A stretch of 34,120 nt of DNA from Xenorhabdus lircayensis (GCF_016306625.1 NZ_JACOII010000052.1:1-34120), one strand, 5' to 3'; shown: positions 14,483-23,732, numbered from the stretch's first letter. Notes: generated from the letters alone by a model not told the origin. Numbers and translations are program-made.

Positions 14483-16211
14483 GACTAAAACCATTGAAGC
14501 CCGGAAAGTATCCGCGCCGTTCTCGGTGCTGGGGTTAACGCGCGATGTGTATAGCGATAACTGGGGCAAGCTGATTTCATTTAAAGACAAGGATAGGGAA
14601 ACGAAGCAATTCATTGTACCCGATGAGCAGTTACATAAACCCGGTAGTGATATCCCTCCGAGGTTGGCGGGATTAGGGTTGTATATCGGTACGGGTATGA
14701 GCCGTGACTTATTGGGATATCTGAATATTGCAACGGCAAAAGAGCGCATAACCTTAGCAACTTCCACGGGCTGGTTTAATGATCACTTGTTTGTGCTGCC
14801 GGAAAGCACAATAGGCAGTTCCACTAGCAAAGTAATGTACCAACTGTCAGGCCGTAAAAAGAGTGAAAGTAGCCAGCTAGCACAATTAGGTACTCTTGAG
14901 GATTGGCAGAAACATATCAGCGCAAAATGTGCAGGTAATACACGATTAGTATTTTCTCTTTGTGTCGCTTTTGCGGCTCCTTTACTCAATATATTGGGGG
15001 TTGATGGTGGTGTATTCAGCCTGAAAGGGGCTTCAACCAAAGGTAAAAGTACGGCTCAGCATGTTGCTGCCTCTGTATGGGGGAGTGGTGCAACAACAGG
15101 CGGATATTCACACAGTTGCAATACTACCTTAGTCGGGATCGAGGTATTGGCCACAGCACATAATGATTTACCGTTAATCCTGGATGAACTGAAAAGTGTT
15201 AACCCTAAGCTGGTGGGTCAGGTTGCTTATATGCTGGCTCTTGGGCAGGGAAAGGCCCGGGGGACAAAAGATGTTACTTTGTGTGAAACGCTACAGTGGC
15301 GAACTTTGGTTCTGGCGTCAAGCGAAGACCCCTTTGAAAACTATCTTAAGGCTTCTGGGGAAAGCGTCGCCGCAGGCCAGCAAGCCCGCTTTGTGGATAT
15401 TCCCGCGATAGTCAGTGATGAAAATGGGGTTTTTGATAGCCTCCACGGAGTGAGGACGGCTAAAGAATTTGCTGATTCCCTGAATACCTTAACCACGAAA
15501 TACTATGGATGTGCGGGTATTGCATGGCTTGAAAAACTCACTGCTTCTTCTCGTTCGGAATTGGTTGACCGCCTGCGAGAGTTAATCACTCAATTTAAGG
15601 CAAAATTTAGGCCAGAAGAAGCAGAATCTCAATTAGACCGGGTATTAGAACGGTTTGCGCTTTGTGCTGCTGCGGGTGAGCTGGCTACTGAATGGGGAAT
15701 TACAGGCTGGGGTACCGAGGAATCGTTGTGCTGTGTTGGTGAGTGTTTCAACGCCTATGTAAATGAGCGTGGTACTACTGGCGATTTGGAGGCGGTAAAC
15801 GGTAAGGAGAAATTGTGTTCTTATCTCAGTACATATGGTGAATCGCGCTTTCGTTCTTCCTCTAATAGCGGCGGGAATATGCCAATATTTGATGGGTATA
15901 TCACATCATTAACGGGGGAATCTATTGATTTAGCTGATTTCAGCAATGAAGCGATACAAGAGGATAATCGTCCTTTGTCTAGTGTTTATTGGGTCACGCC
16001 AGAAGCATTGAAAGAACGTGCTTTGGAAGGCTGTAATTTTGATATAACAATTGCAGACTTACACAAAAAAGGTGTACTTGTTGGGGTAACAGAGGAAATA
16101 GCCAAGAATGGTAAACCTCGTACCGTTTATAACCCTAAGAAACGTGCCCCTCTTGGGTATAAAGATCAGCGCAGGTTTTACCGGATAGACGCAGACAAAC
16201 TGTTTGAATAA
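14460..16211 (+). CDS. DUF927 helicase, C-terminal part of primase-helicase (split)
   Basis: 583 residues in the frame that continues the primase. The DUF927 domain (VSAPFSVLGLTRDVYSDNWG, GLGLYIGTGM) leads to an ATPase core. Walker A, GASTKGKST, is at ~190-198; Walker B, LPLILDE, is at ~237-243. Sensor-like WRTLVLASSE follows. The C-terminal ~100 residues (GYKDQRRFYRIDADKLFE at the end) are a DNA-binding extension. There is an ATG at 14460 with the G/A-rich run around it, so the piece might be translated separately, but it would lack the first strands of DUF927. A terminator follows. Confidence 0.8.
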   Translation: MFRRGKGKTKTIEARKVSAPFSVLGLTRDVYSDNWGKLISFKDKDRETKQFIVPDEQLHKPGSDIPPRLAGLGLYIGTGMSRDLLGYLNIATAKERITLATSTGWFNDHLFVLPESTIGSSTSKVMYQLSGRKKSESSQLAQLGTLEDWQKHISAKCAGNTRLVFSLCVAFAAPLLNILGVDGGVFSLKGASTKGKSTAQHVAASVWGSGATTGGYSHSCNTTLVGIEVLATAHNDLPLILDELKSVNPKLVGQVAYMLALGQGKARGTKDVTLCETLQWRTLVLASSEDPFENYLKASGESVAAGQQARFVDIPAIVSDENGVFDSLHGVRTAKEFADSLNTLTTKYYGCAGIAWLEKLTASSRSELVDRLRELITQFKAKFRPEEAESQLDRVLERFALCAAAGELATEWGITGWGTEESLCCVGECFNAYVNERGTTGDLEAVNGKEKLCSYLSTYGESRFRSSSNSGGNMPIFDGYITSLTGESIDLADFSNEAIQEDNRPLSSVYWVTPEALKERALEGCNFDITIADLHKKGVLVGVTEEIAKNGKPRTVYNPKKRAPLGYKDQRRFYRIDADKLFE

Positions 16212-16217
16212 TGAAAG

Positions 16218-16241
16218 AGCCGGAGCAATCCGGCTTATTTG
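16218..16241 (+). terminator. Terminator after the primase-helicase gene
   Basis: AGCCGG, loop AGCAAT, CCGGCT, then TATTTG. It lies between convergent genes. Confidence 0.6.
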
Positions 16242-16483
16242 TTTTTACTTGCTCGTTTTCCTATTGTGAGATGTGATACCCATCTATAGATGGTTCTGTT
16301 ATCTTCCATTTGTGGTCTTTGCGTACCACATTTATTTATGGGATGTAGGCGAGTGTAATTATAAGTGCCTTTGGGGTTATTGGTAATAAATGTAATATAT
16401 TCAGCATAAACTGATTCGGCTAACTCTTCTTTGCCAATTGTATAGTCTCGGGATTTTATGATGTCTTCTGCCATTTGTTGCAT
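16235..16483 (-). CDS. Small protein, third gene behind the integrase
   Basis: An 82-residue basic protein (MQQMAEDIIKSRDYTIGKEE ... IYRWVSHLTIGKRASKNK). Its start overlaps the end of the preceding frame by 28 bp. No good ribosome site is visible, so translation would rely on coupling. Not recognised. Confidence 0.45.
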   Translation of the reverse strand: MQQMAEDIIKSRDYTIGKEELAESVYAEYITFITNNPKGTYNYTRLHPINKCGTQRPQMEDNRTIYRWVSHLTIGKRASKNK

Positions 16484-16689
16484 TGGGCTTTAAGTGCACC
16501 ATCTCGTTGTGCACTTCTGATCTTTCCCGCTTTCCGTCGAACTTCTTTGATAGTCAGATCGTCAAAGTCACTTCTCAATGTGCGGGTATACTGTTCTTGT
16601 GCCAGCGTAGCAAAGACGAAGTTAGATGCGGCTAGATGATATGAGACGTTATCAGATTCCTCGGTTAGTCCCCATCCCATATCGCGCAT
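16456..16689 (-). CDS. Small protein, second gene behind the integrase
   Basis: A 77-residue protein (MRDMGWGLTEESDNVSYHLA ... IKEVRRKAGKIRSAQR), helical and basic toward the end. GGTAGGTGC precedes the ATG. It overlaps both neighbours by about 25 bp. Either three separately translated overlapping genes, or one gene broken by two frameshifts, would produce this picture. The good ribosome site here favours separate genes. Confidence 0.45.
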   Translation of the reverse strand: MRDMGWGLTEESDNVSYHLAASNFVFATLAQEQYTRTLRSDFDDLTIKEVRRKAGKIRSAQRDGALKAQCNKWQKTS

Positions 16690-16982
16690 GCACCTACCAG
16701 TAAGTCATTTTTACTACTGTTTGCCAGCGTTTCGATTATAGAATAGTTCCAAACATCACTACCCGGTTTGCATAGTTCTTTTATGGCTTCAATTGGGGAG
16801 TAAATCAAATCCCATACACTGAGTTTGAACAACGCAGCTTCTCGTTCAGCATCGGTTAATTTAGCTACTTGTTCAGTACACCAGTATACCGAGGAGTAAG
16901 GATATAAGCCGTTCTCATAACTGATAGTGTAGTGACTGAGCGCTATATGTACATGCTCAAGGGTAAAGAGATTATCCGACAC
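16665..16982 (-). CDS. Small protein, first gene behind the integrase
   Basis: About 105 residues from a GTG at 16982 (AGGGAG five bases upstream). It reads VSDNLFTLEHVHIALSHYTI ... REAALFKLSVWDLIYSPIEA, is acidic, and has a helical pattern. It starts inside the last codons of the integrase gene, so the two are translationally linked. No family is recognised. Confidence 0.5.
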   Translation of the reverse strand: MSDNLFTLEHVHIALSHYTISYENGLYPYSSVYWCTEQVAKLTDAEREAALFKLSVWDLIYSPIEAIKELCKPGSDVWNYSIIETLANSSKNDLLVGACAIWDGD

Positions 16983-18252
16983 AATCACTCCCTACGATGC
17001 GTAACCCTTTAACGCTTCCAGCTACCGTTAAATCACCCATTGCAGCCCCTTTTACATATAGTCCCCACCAGTCCATCATAACCTTGCGTTGTTCTAAATA
17101 GGTGGCCCGGTTATACGCTGCCCGGACAGAGTTCTTTTCCCCGTGAGCCAGCACCGCTTCTATCGCATCGGGCATAAAGCCTTGCTCATTTAATGCTGTA
17201 CTGATAATCGAACGGATGCCATGAGCAGTAAGGATATCTTGATACCCCATGCGCTTTAGCGCCATATTTGCCGTTTGGCTGCTCATATGGGTATTTGGAG
17301 TAGATCTATGAGGAAAGACAAATTCTCTATGTCCACTGATAGGCTTCATAACTTCAAGAATATCTAAAGCCGGTTGGCATAAAGGCACTGTGTGAGGGCG
17401 ATCCATTTTCATGGTTTCCGCTGGCACATTCCAGACTCTGTTTTCAAAGTCTATTTCAGACCAACGGGCTTTTACCGCTTCTCCCGGACGCATAGCGGTT
17501 AATAATTGCCACTCAATCACTAAACGTGTTTGCCGTTCTATTCTTGCAATGGATAGTGCTTGCATTAATCCGGGGAGTTCTTCGGGTCGAATGGTAGGGT
17601 TATGTTTTTTCTTTGGCTTGGGGAATGCTTTGCTTACAGTGGTAAAAGGGTTGGCATCAATAACACCTAAATTCATGGCGTAGTCGATGATCTCTACCGT
17701 TCGTTGGGTCAGCCGTTTGATAGTTTCCAAATTACCCCTTGCTTCGATAGGCTTGAGCACTTCCACCAGCATAGGTGCTTTCAGATTTGATATCGGTATT
17801 TCGCCAAGTTTGGGGAAAATATCTTTTTCCAATGAGCGCCAGATATCTTTAGCGTAATCCTCGCTGACAGTGGTTTTTTTCACTTCGAACCAGCGGGAAG
17901 CAATATTCTTTAAGGTGTTGCCATTCTCTTCCTGCATTGCGGCTGCTTGCTGTTTACGCCAATCAACAGGATCAATATCTTTAGCCAGCATTGCTTTTGC
18001 TTCGTCTTTGAGTCGGCGAGCGTCTGCCAGCTTAACAGAGGGATATTCACCAAATGCAATCATCGTGCGCTTTTGGGTGAATGGTTTGTAGTATCTGAAG
18101 TACCAAAGCTTAATACCTAATGCTTTAACGAGGAGTTCTAAATTATCCCCGTCACGATAGATCGTATCTTTGGGCTTACCAGTTTTGCTATCAAGATTGG
18201 CTTTGGCATTGGATACCGTTGTAGGGGAAAGCGGTGTTATCTTTTTTGGCAT
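16972..18252 (-). CDS. int: P4-type tyrosine integrase
   Basis: A 426-residue site-specific recombinase. The N-terminal arm-binding domain (KPKDTIYRDGDNLELLVKAL, then MIAFGEYPSVKLADARRL) is typical of P4-family integrases. The catalytic domain has Arg255 (LTAMRPGEA), the HGIR box at 344-347, His370 (LAHGEKNSV) and Tyr380 (AAYNRATY). All expected catalytic residues are present and the length is normal, so excision and integration should be possible. The gene reads away from ssrA, with its 5' end 513 bp from the ssrA 3' end. Sites resembling arm-type motifs lie in that gap. The gene overlaps the small gene behind it. Confidence 0.95.
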   Translation of the reverse strand: MPKKITPLSPTTVSNAKANLDSKTGKPKDTIYRDGDNLELLVKALGIKLWYFRYYKPFTQKRTMIAFGEYPSVKLADARRLKDEAKAMLAKDIDPVDWRKQQAAAMQEENGNTLKNIASRWFEVKKTTVSEDYAKDIWRSLEKDIFPKLGEIPISNLKAPMLVEVLKPIEARGNLETIKRLTQRTVEIIDYAMNLGVIDANPFTTVSKAFPKPKKKHNPTIRPEELPGLMQALSIARIERQTRLVIEWQLLTAMRPGEAVKARWSEIDFENRVWNVPAETMKMDRPHTVPLCQPALDILEVMKPISGHREFVFPHRSTPNTHMSSQTANMALKRMGYQDILTAHGIRSIISTALNEQGFMPDAIEAVLAHGEKNSVRAAYNRATYLEQRKVMMDWWGLYVKGAAMGDLTVAGSVKGLRIVGSDCVG

Positions 18253-18589
18253 CGGGCACCTCTAACCGTAGTAGTAAGTGTTCTATGTGGCAGTAGTAAG
18301 CATTTATTGGTGTAGTTGGGTTGTTACTACTAACTTTTTACCTCTTTAGCCTGTACTGTGTCCCTCCGGCGGCCTAGTGTCCTTATTGATATTTTTGTTT
18401 AAAATCAAATAATTAAACCTAATTTTTCAAGTTTTGGGACGTGTTCCAAAACATGGTCGGGACAAGGTTTTTAGGGTTTTTTATTTTAAATATCATATGG
18501 TTAAGTGTTTAGGGACGGCGGGGCGTCATTTTTTTGCGAAAAACTTAACTATATATGTGTTTCTCTTGGACACTTGGACATTTACGTTT

Positions 18590-18639
18590 TGGTAGTAAGT
18601 GTTTTAGTAGTGTAGACGACTTACTACCAAACATACTAA
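18590..18639. repeat. Probable integrase arm-type sites, right end
   Basis: TGGTAGTAAG at 18590-18599 and TTACTACCAAACATACTAA at 18621-18639. These match the pair TTACTACCAAA near the left att (5344-5366). Confidence 0.5.
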
Positions 18640-18687
18640 TAAAATTATCGAGTTATAACGATACTTAACGAATACTAACGGGCAATA

Positions 18688-18724
18688 AAAAAGCCCTAAG
18701 TCTTTATGATTTAGGGCTTTTTCT
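18688..18724 (-). terminator. Terminator downstream of ssrA
   Basis: On the minus strand, AAAGCCCTAAA, a short loop, then TTAGGGCTTTTTT. It is symmetrical enough to work in both directions. It lies on the satellite side of the att repeat, so the element supplies the terminator of ssrA. Confidence 0.8.
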
Positions 18725-18764
18725 TGGGTTTTAGGTGTATTCCGATGATATCCGAATACTAAAT

Positions 18765-19128
18765 TGGTGGAGCTGGCGGGATTTGAACCCGCGTCCGAAA
18801 TTCCTACATCCTCGGTACTACATGCTTAGTCTAGTCTTTACATTCGCTTGCCAGCTGCGGACAGACACGCCACTAACAAACTAGCCTGATTGGATTTAAC
18901 GCTTCAACCCCAGGCAGGGCATCCACGCGATCTCTTTTTGGTTTGACCTCTCTTGATCCCCGTCCTAAGAGCGGAGGCTAGGGAGAGAGGGCTCTGCGCA
19001 GGTTATTAAGCTGCTAGGGCGTAGTTTTCGTCGTTTGCGACTATTGTTTTGCGGCTTTTTACGAGGCCAACCGCCCCTCGGCATGCACCTTGGGTTTCGC
19101 AAATCCCGTCGAATCCAGAATCAGCCCC
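18765..19128 (-). ncRNA. ssrA: tmRNA
   Basis: 364 nt. The 5' end is GGGGCTGATTCTGGATTCGA and the 3' end is a tRNA-like T arm (GGTTCAAATCC) and ...CAGCTCCACCA, with CCA encoded. The tag frame GCAAACGACGAAAACTACGC, CCTAGCAGCT, TAA encodes ANDENYALAA, the enterobacterial proteolysis tag. It rescues ribosomes stalled on broken mRNAs together with SmpB, whose gene lies just upstream. The integrated satellite replaces the bases after the att core and restores a complete 3' end. Confidence 0.97.
18772..18786 (+). repeat. Right attachment repeat inside ssrA
   Basis: GCTGGCGGGATTTGA, the second copy of the 5274-5288 repeat, within the T-arm/acceptor part of tmRNA. Confidence 0.85.
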
Positions 19129-19178
19129 AAGTATGTTAAAAGCAAGTATATCAGAATATTGGGCGGCAATGCCAGTGA

Positions 19179-19661
19179 TTAACGCCCTGAATTCTTCATA
19201 ATTCGCTCTTTATCTAATTTCCACTCACGTTCTTTGATATCTGAACGTTTATCATGCGCTTTTTTACCTTTTGCAACACCGATTTTGACTTTGCTCCAAG
19301 CATTTTTCCAATACATGGAAAGCGCAACGATGGTATAACCTTCGCGATTGATTCGACCATACAGTGAATCAAGCTCACGTTTGTTAAGCAGTAATTTGCG
19401 TGACCGTGTCGGATCACAAACTACATGGGAAGAAGCAACATTCAATGGCGTGATTGTGGCACCAAAAAGATAAGCGTCACCATCTTTGAGCAAAACATAA
19501 CTCTCACTGATGTTAGCCTTGCCAGCGCGCAGTGATTTGACTTCCCAACCTTGTAGGGATAAGCCCGCTTCGAATTCTTCTTCGATGAAGTATTCATGGC
19601 GGGCTCGCTTATTCATGGCAATTGTTGCCGAACCGGGTTTGTGTGCTTTTTTCTTTGTCAT
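19179..19661 (-). CDS. smpB: SsrA-binding protein SmpB
   Basis: 160 residues, normal length. It holds [20 protein letters not shown] (tmRNA-binding beta barrel start), [38 protein letters not shown] and the basic C-terminal tail ([20 protein letters not shown]), which enters the mRNA channel during trans-translation. It lies 50 bp upstream of ssrA on the same strand, the usual enterobacterial order, so the two functions are made together. It is divergent from ratA. Confidence 0.97.
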   Translation of the reverse strand: MTKKKAHKPGSATIAMNKRARHEYFIEEEFEAGLSLQGWEVKSLRAGKANISESYVLLKDGDAYLFGATITPLNVASSHVVCDPTRSRKLLLNKRELDSLYGRINREGYTIVALSMYWKNAWSKVKIGVAKGKKAHDKRSDIKEREWKLDKERIMKNSGR

Positions 19662-19818
19662 AATGCGTTGTATTATACTGGATGCGTTAGTGAAAGAAAT
19701 CTCTTCTGCATGATATTTAGCGATAAGTGCACATTTATTGTTCTAAATGTCATCAGGTTTTTATTTAACCACATTTAAATGATACTATTCAGCGCTGTTA
19801 CGTTTTACAGGAAATGAT

Positions 19819-20253
19819 ATGCCACAGATTAATCGCTCTGCGCTAGTGCCTTACAGCGTGGAACAAATGTATAAATTGGTCAATGATGTGACGTCTTATC
19901 CAGATTTTTTACCTGGATGTGTGGGTAGCCGTGTAATAAGCAGCAGTAATAATGAAATGACGGCTTCTGTTGAGGTCGCTAAAGCAGGGATCAGTAAGAC
20001 GTTCGTAACGCGTAATACGTTATTTGATAATGAAAGTATCAGGATGCAGCTTGTCGATGGGCCTTTTCGTAAATTGATGGGAGGCTGGCATTTTACTCCG
20101 CTCAGTGAGGATGCCTGCAAAGTTGAGTTACATCTCGATTTTGAATTTACCAATAAGTTGATTGAATTGGCTTTTGGTAAGGTGTTTAAGGAATTGGCCG
20201 GTAATATGGTTCAGGCGTTTACCCAACGCGCACGTGAGGTTTATAGTGTCTGA
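19819..20253 (+). CDS. ratA: RatA, START-like ribosome association toxin family
   Basis: 144 residues of the coenzyme Q-binding/START-like (polyketide cyclase) superfamily: [38 protein letters not shown] and [20 protein letters not shown]. In E. coli the protein binds 50S subunits and blocks 70S formation; related COQ10 proteins serve ubiquinone function. AGGAAATG supplies the ribosome site. It overlaps rnfH by 8 bp, as in relatives. Confidence 0.93.
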   Translation: MPQINRSALVPYSVEQMYKLVNDVTSYPDFLPGCVGSRVISSSNNEMTASVEVAKAGISKTFVTRNTLFDNESIRMQLVDGPFRKLMGGWHFTPLSEDACKVELHLDFEFTNKLIELAFGKVFKELAGNMVQAFTQRAREVYSV

Positions 20254-20542
20254 GATCAATATCGAAGTCGTTTATGCTCTGCCTGAACGGCAATATCTGT
20301 GTAATGTGAAAGTGCCGCAAGGAGCAACGGTCGAACAGGCGATTGTTGCGTCTGGTCTTTTGACATTACGTAATGATATCGATTTGACCAAGAATAAGAT
20401 CGGCATTTATAGCCGCCCAACCAAATTAACTGATACGTTGGAAGAGGGAGATCGTGTAGAGATTTATCGCCCTCTAATTGCTGATCCAAAAGAAATGCGT
20501 CGTAAGCGCGCAGAACGCGCTAAAAATAATGCTCAACAATAA
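20246..20542 (+). CDS. rnfH: RnfH-family ubiquitin-like protein
   Basis: 98 residues with a beta-grasp fold: [40 protein letters not shown] and [20 protein letters not shown]. The start is a GTG at 20246 inside the end of ratA, with GAGG upstream; longer starts would have no family similarity. It is associated with RatA as a partner in many proteobacteria, with function not firmly known. A bidirectional terminator follows. Confidence 0.92.
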   Translation: MSEINIEVVYALPERQYLCNVKVPQGATVEQAIVASGLLTLRNDIDLTKNKIGIYSRPTKLTDTLEEGDRVEIYRPLIADPKEMRRKRAERAKNNAQQ

Positions 20543-20545
20543 CTA

Positions 20546-20576
20546 TTTATTCGCCAGATATCTACTGGCGAATAAA
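20546..20576. terminator. Bidirectional terminator between rnfH and bamE
   Basis: A perfect 12-bp stem TTTATTCGCCAG / CTGGCGAATAAA with a 7-nt loop, between convergent genes. Confidence 0.85.
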
Positions 20577-20589
20577 TAAAATCCACATC

Positions 20590-20934
20590 TCACTGATTCT
20601 CTGGCAGTGACTTTTCATTCTTGATATCCGTCAGCACACCTTTGCTATCAAAGCTAAGTGTCAGTGTTTCCTGAGACGCTTTTTCATGGCCAGGCTGTTG
20701 ACGGAATATGTAATACCAAGTTTGACTTCCAAACGGATCGGTCAGCATTGGTGTTCCCAAAGTGTAAGCGACTTGCTGTTGGGTCATTCCCTTCTGGACT
20801 TTTGATACCGCTGCCGGCGTCAGGTAATTCCCTTGATTAATATCAGGATGATAAACAATTCGCTCAAACATGGAGCAACCCGCAGTCAGCATAACAAGCG
20901 ATACAGTAGCGGCAGTCAATAATTTACAGCGCAT
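20590..20934 (-). CDS. bamE: Outer membrane assembly lipoprotein BamE
   Basis: 114 residues. A lipoprotein signal ends in the lipobox LTAGC (Cys20). The mature part has the SmpA/OmlA fold: [34 protein letters not shown] and [16 protein letters not shown]. It is a component of the BAM complex that inserts beta-barrel proteins, anchored in the inner leaflet of the outer membrane. It is downstream of recN on the same strand, with AAAGGAATGTAATT before the ATG. Confidence 0.96.
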   Translation of the reverse strand: MRCKLLTAATVSLVMLTAGCSMFERIVYHPDINQGNYLTPAAVSKVQKGMTQQQVAYTLGTPMLTDPFGSQTWYYIFRQQPGHEKASQETLTLSFDSKGVLTDIKNEKSLPENQ

Positions 20935-21046
20935 AGTAATTACATTCCTTTAGGAGTTAAGCCGTCGATAATAATAAACATTGAAGAGATTGAAAACCTC
21001 TACACGTTTACCTATGACTTCAATTATACAAAAAAGTTGTATTAAT

Positions 21047-22720
21047 TTATGCCGCTAACAGCTCTTTTGCATTGGCCAGAGTATTTTTCGTAACCTCACT
21101 TCCTGCCAGAAGCCGCGCCAATTCTTGGAGTCGGGCTTTTTTATCCAATAGTTGCATTTGGGTTTCTGTTTCTTCCCCATCGGTCTGCTTGCTAACGTAA
21201 AAGTGTTGATGCCCACATCCTGCAACTTGCGGTAAGTGGGTGACACACATGACTTGTGTCGATTCTCCCAATTCGCGCAGCAAGCGACCAACAATTCCCG
21301 CTGTTGGGCCACTGATGCCCACATCAACTTCGTCGAAAATCAGTGCTGGTGTTTCCATTTTCTTCGCTGTAATAACCTGAATAGCCAGTGCAATACGGGA
21401 GAGTTCACCACCTGATGCCACTTTTGCCAGTGATTGGTGAGGTTGACCGGGGTTGGTTGTGACATTGAATTCAACCTTGCTGGCACCATCGATATTTAAA
21501 TGTTCAGGTTCAAAAGTGATATCAATAGTAAAACGACCATGGGGCATCGAAAGCTGATGCATGCTGTTTGTTATCAGCTGGCTTAATTCTACAGCGTATT
21601 TCTGGCGAACATGATGCAGTTTTTCTGCCACAGTGAGTGCTTGCTGGTAGTGCTGGCTGACAAGTTCACTGAGATGGGCACAATCATCTTCTTGTTGGGA
21701 TAACTTATGCTGTTCTTCCAACAGTTGTTGGTGCAGGTTTGGTAACTCTTCTGGAGAAACATGATGTTTGCGGGCCATGCTGATTTGCTGGGAGATTTTC
21801 TGTTCCAGTTCGAATAAACGGTTAGGATCCAATTCCAGTTGATCGCTGTAATGACGCAATTCATCACTGACTTCGTTAATTTGGATAGCCGCTTCTTCCA
21901 GCATGTTAAGCAGTTCATTGAGTTTGTGATCCATGCTGGCAAGTTCTGTCAGTTCATTTCGCGCATAGCTGAGGAGGCTGACAATGTTCTGTTCATCATT
22001 ATCGCTTAAGATCTGGAGAACGTTCTGACTGACGGATAGGAACTGCCCGCAGTTTGCCAGCCGTTTATATTCGCTATCCTGTTCTTGATAATCGCCTTGT
22101 TGTGGTGACAGTTCGTTCAGTTCTTTCAGATGATATTCCAGCAATTGCTGACGTGAACGACGTTCAAGGGCTTGTTGTTGGAATTGGGAAAGGGCCTGGC
22201 AGCTCTGGCGCCATTGTTGGTAAGCCTGTTTCATTTCATGCTGAAGTTCAAAATCGCCCGTGTAAATATCCAATAAACGCCTTTGGTGACGATTTTCTAA
22301 CAGTAATTGATGAGCATGTTGCCCGTGGATCTGAATCAAATGTGAGCCCAATTCACGTAACTGAGAAAGTGGCACGGCAGTACCGTTGATAAAGCCGCGA
22401 GAGCGCCCATCAGCGGCAATTGTGCGACGCAGTAGGCACTCATTGTCATCATCAAAACTGCCATCAAGCTGGTGGTCTTCGAGCCATTTACGGGCAGAGG
22501 GGGCATCTGCCAGTGAAAAACGGGCACAAAGATCAGTACGTGGAGCACCCGTGCGAACCATATTGGCTTCGCCACGATTGCCGAGACATAAACCCAACGC
22601 ATCAATCGCGATAGATTTACCGGCCCCGGTTTCCCCAGTGATTGCCGTCATTCCTGAACGGAAATCGATCTCTAGTTCGCGAACGATAGCAAAATTATTA
22701 ATGGTCAACTGAGTTAGCAT
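21047..22720 (-). CDS. recN: DNA repair protein RecN
   Basis: 557 residues, close to the usual 553. It is an SMC-like ATPase. Walker A, GETGAGKS, is at 29-36. A long helical coiled-coil middle (about 150-390) follows, then the signature [19 protein letters not shown] and Walker [12 protein letters not shown]. It acts in the SOS response at double-strand breaks, bringing chromosome regions together for RecA. I chose the ATG at 22720 because GGAGGAGC precedes it. A more upstream frame would run into the LexA boxes. Several LexA boxes control it. Confidence 0.97.
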   Translation of the reverse strand: MLTQLTINNFAIVRELEIDFRSGMTAITGETGAGKSIAIDALGLCLGNRGEANMVRTGAPRTDLCARFSLADAPSARKWLEDHQLDGSFDDDNECLLRRTIAADGRSRGFINGTAVPLSQLRELGSHLIQIHGQHAHQLLLENRHQRRLLDIYTGDFELQHEMKQAYQQWRQSCQALSQFQQQALERRSRQQLLEYHLKELNELSPQQGDYQEQDSEYKRLANCGQFLSVSQNVLQILSDNDEQNIVSLLSYARNELTELASMDHKLNELLNMLEEAAIQINEVSDELRHYSDQLELDPNRLFELEQKISQQISMARKHHVSPEELPNLHQQLLEEQHKLSQQEDDCAHLSELVSQHYQQALTVAEKLHHVRQKYAVELSQLITNSMHQLSMPHGRFTIDITFEPEHLNIDGASKVEFNVTTNPGQPHQSLAKVASGGELSRIALAIQVITAKKMETPALIFDEVDVGISGPTAGIVGRLLRELGESTQVMCVTHLPQVAGCGHQHFYVSKQTDGEETETQMQLLDKKARLQELARLLAGSEVTKNTLANAKELLAA

Positions 22721-22757
22721 TGTGCTCCTCCTGCTTTTTACTGTATAAAAACACGCA

Positions 22758-22833
22758 CTGTGTATAAAAACATGATCCTGTGCATAAAAACATGTCTGTA
22801 CTTTCATACAGTATAAACTGGTTTTTTATACAG
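22758..22833 (-). promoter_or_regulatory. Cluster of LexA (SOS) boxes upstream of recN
   Basis: A perfect box CTGT-N8-ACAG lies at 22796-22811 and a near-perfect CTGG-N8-ACAG at 22818-22833. Two weaker CTGT-N8-ACAT sites are at 22758-22773 and 22778-22793. They lie 38-113 bp before the recN ATG, where the SOS promoter is expected. Confidence 0.8.
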
Positions 22834-22853
22834 TAAAGTAGGGAGCTTCATTT

Positions 22854-23732
22854 TTAGAACATTTTTTTCGACCAGCCTAGTTTTGTGCTTAGTGTGTTGA
22901 AGTAGTTGTAATCTTTCGGATGAATTAAGTGCAGATTATATTCACTGCGTTTGATAATCACTTCTTCACCATCTTGGATCGGCAGGACGATCTGGCTGTC
23001 ACAGCTTACTTCGTAGTCACTGCTGTTTTGAGAAAACTTCAGGCGAATGCTGCTTTCACTGCTGATTACGAGGGGACGAGCCGAGAGAGAGTGTGGAAAC
23101 ATTGGCACCAGCACGATGGCATCCAAGTTTGGCGTTAATATTGGCCCCCCGGCAGACAACGAATAGGCGGTGGAACCGGTAGGTGTTGCTATGATTAAGC
23201 CATCTGAACGTTGGGAAAAGGCAAAGCGTTCATCAATATAAACTTCAAACTCAATCATATGGGCAACCTTGCCCGGATGTAACACGACTTCGTTTAGTGC
23301 GGTGCTACGCCGAGATCTTTGCCCTTTTTTTGTGACCTGAGCTTCGAGCAGAAAGCGTTTTTCGTCCCGATATTCGCCATCCAGAACGTCGGCGAGCTGT
23401 TGTAAAGCATTATCGGGATCTAAATCAGTCAGAAAGCCTAAATTGCCCCGGTTGATACCAATGACTTTGATGTCATAGCGTGATAGCACTCTGGCGGCAC
23501 CGAGCATGTTGCCATCTCCACCTACAACAATCACCAGATCAGCGATTTTACCGATTTCTGTCAGCCCTCCAGTCTGGGCATCTTTTAAATCAATGTCCTT
23601 CGCAACCTGTCTGTCGACAATGACGCAATAGCCTTTAGATACCAGCCAATGGTAAAGCATTTCATGGGTGGCCAGTGCTTCAGGGTGACGTGGACGGCCG
23701 ACAATACCGATGCATTTGAATTCATTATTCAT
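22854..23732 (-). CDS. nadK: NAD kinase
   Basis: 292 residues, the same length as the E. coli enzyme. It makes NADP from NAD and ATP in the cytoplasm. The [10 protein letters not shown] motif (71-80) is the nucleotide site. [30 protein letters not shown] and [16 protein letters not shown] are the other conserved blocks. The start is the ATG at 23732 (AAGGAAAT upstream), giving [17 protein letters not shown]. It is divergent from grpE, as in most enterobacteria. Confidence 0.97.
   Translation of the reverse strand: MNNEFKCIGIVGRPRHPEALATHEMLYHWLVSKGYCVIVDRQVAKDIDLKDAQTGGLTEIGKIADLVIVVGGDGNMLGAARVLSRYDIKVIGINRGNLGFLTDLDPDNALQQLADVLDGEYRDEKRFLLEAQVTKKGQRSRRSTALNEVVLHPGKVAHMIEFEVYIDERFAFSQRSDGLIIATPTGSTAYSLSAGGPILTPNLDAIVLVPMFPHSLSARPLVISSESSIRLKFSQNSSDYEVSCDSQIVLPIQDGEEVIIKRSEYNLHLIHPKDYNYFNTLSTKLGWSKKMF

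Larger units (their letters stand above)
18253..18764. other. Right-end control region of the satellite
   Basis: No gene. It should hold the integrase promoter. Repeated GTAGTAAG/TTACTAC motifs occur at 18271-18330 and 18590-18639. GGGAC motifs (for example at 18436, 18469 and 18511) resemble those near the left end. A terminator sits next to ssrA. Confidence 0.5.
5274..18786. mobile_element. P4-like satellite / integrative element inserted in ssrA
   Basis: A 13.5-kb element bounded by the direct repeat GCTGGCGGGATTTGA (5274-5288 and 18772-18786). The right copy is inside the 3' acceptor-arm region of ssrA, a classical tyrosine-recombinase target. The integrase gene lies next to ssrA. Core genes follow the P4-satellite style: AlpA regulators, an Ash-family protein, an Icd-like remnant, small unknown genes, and a primase joined to a DUF927 helicase. 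There are no capsid or tail genes, so mobility would depend on a helper phage or conjugation. The left 4 kb is cargo (protease-like proteins, small unknown genes and palindromic repeats). Several core genes are frameshifted. Confidence 0.85.
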
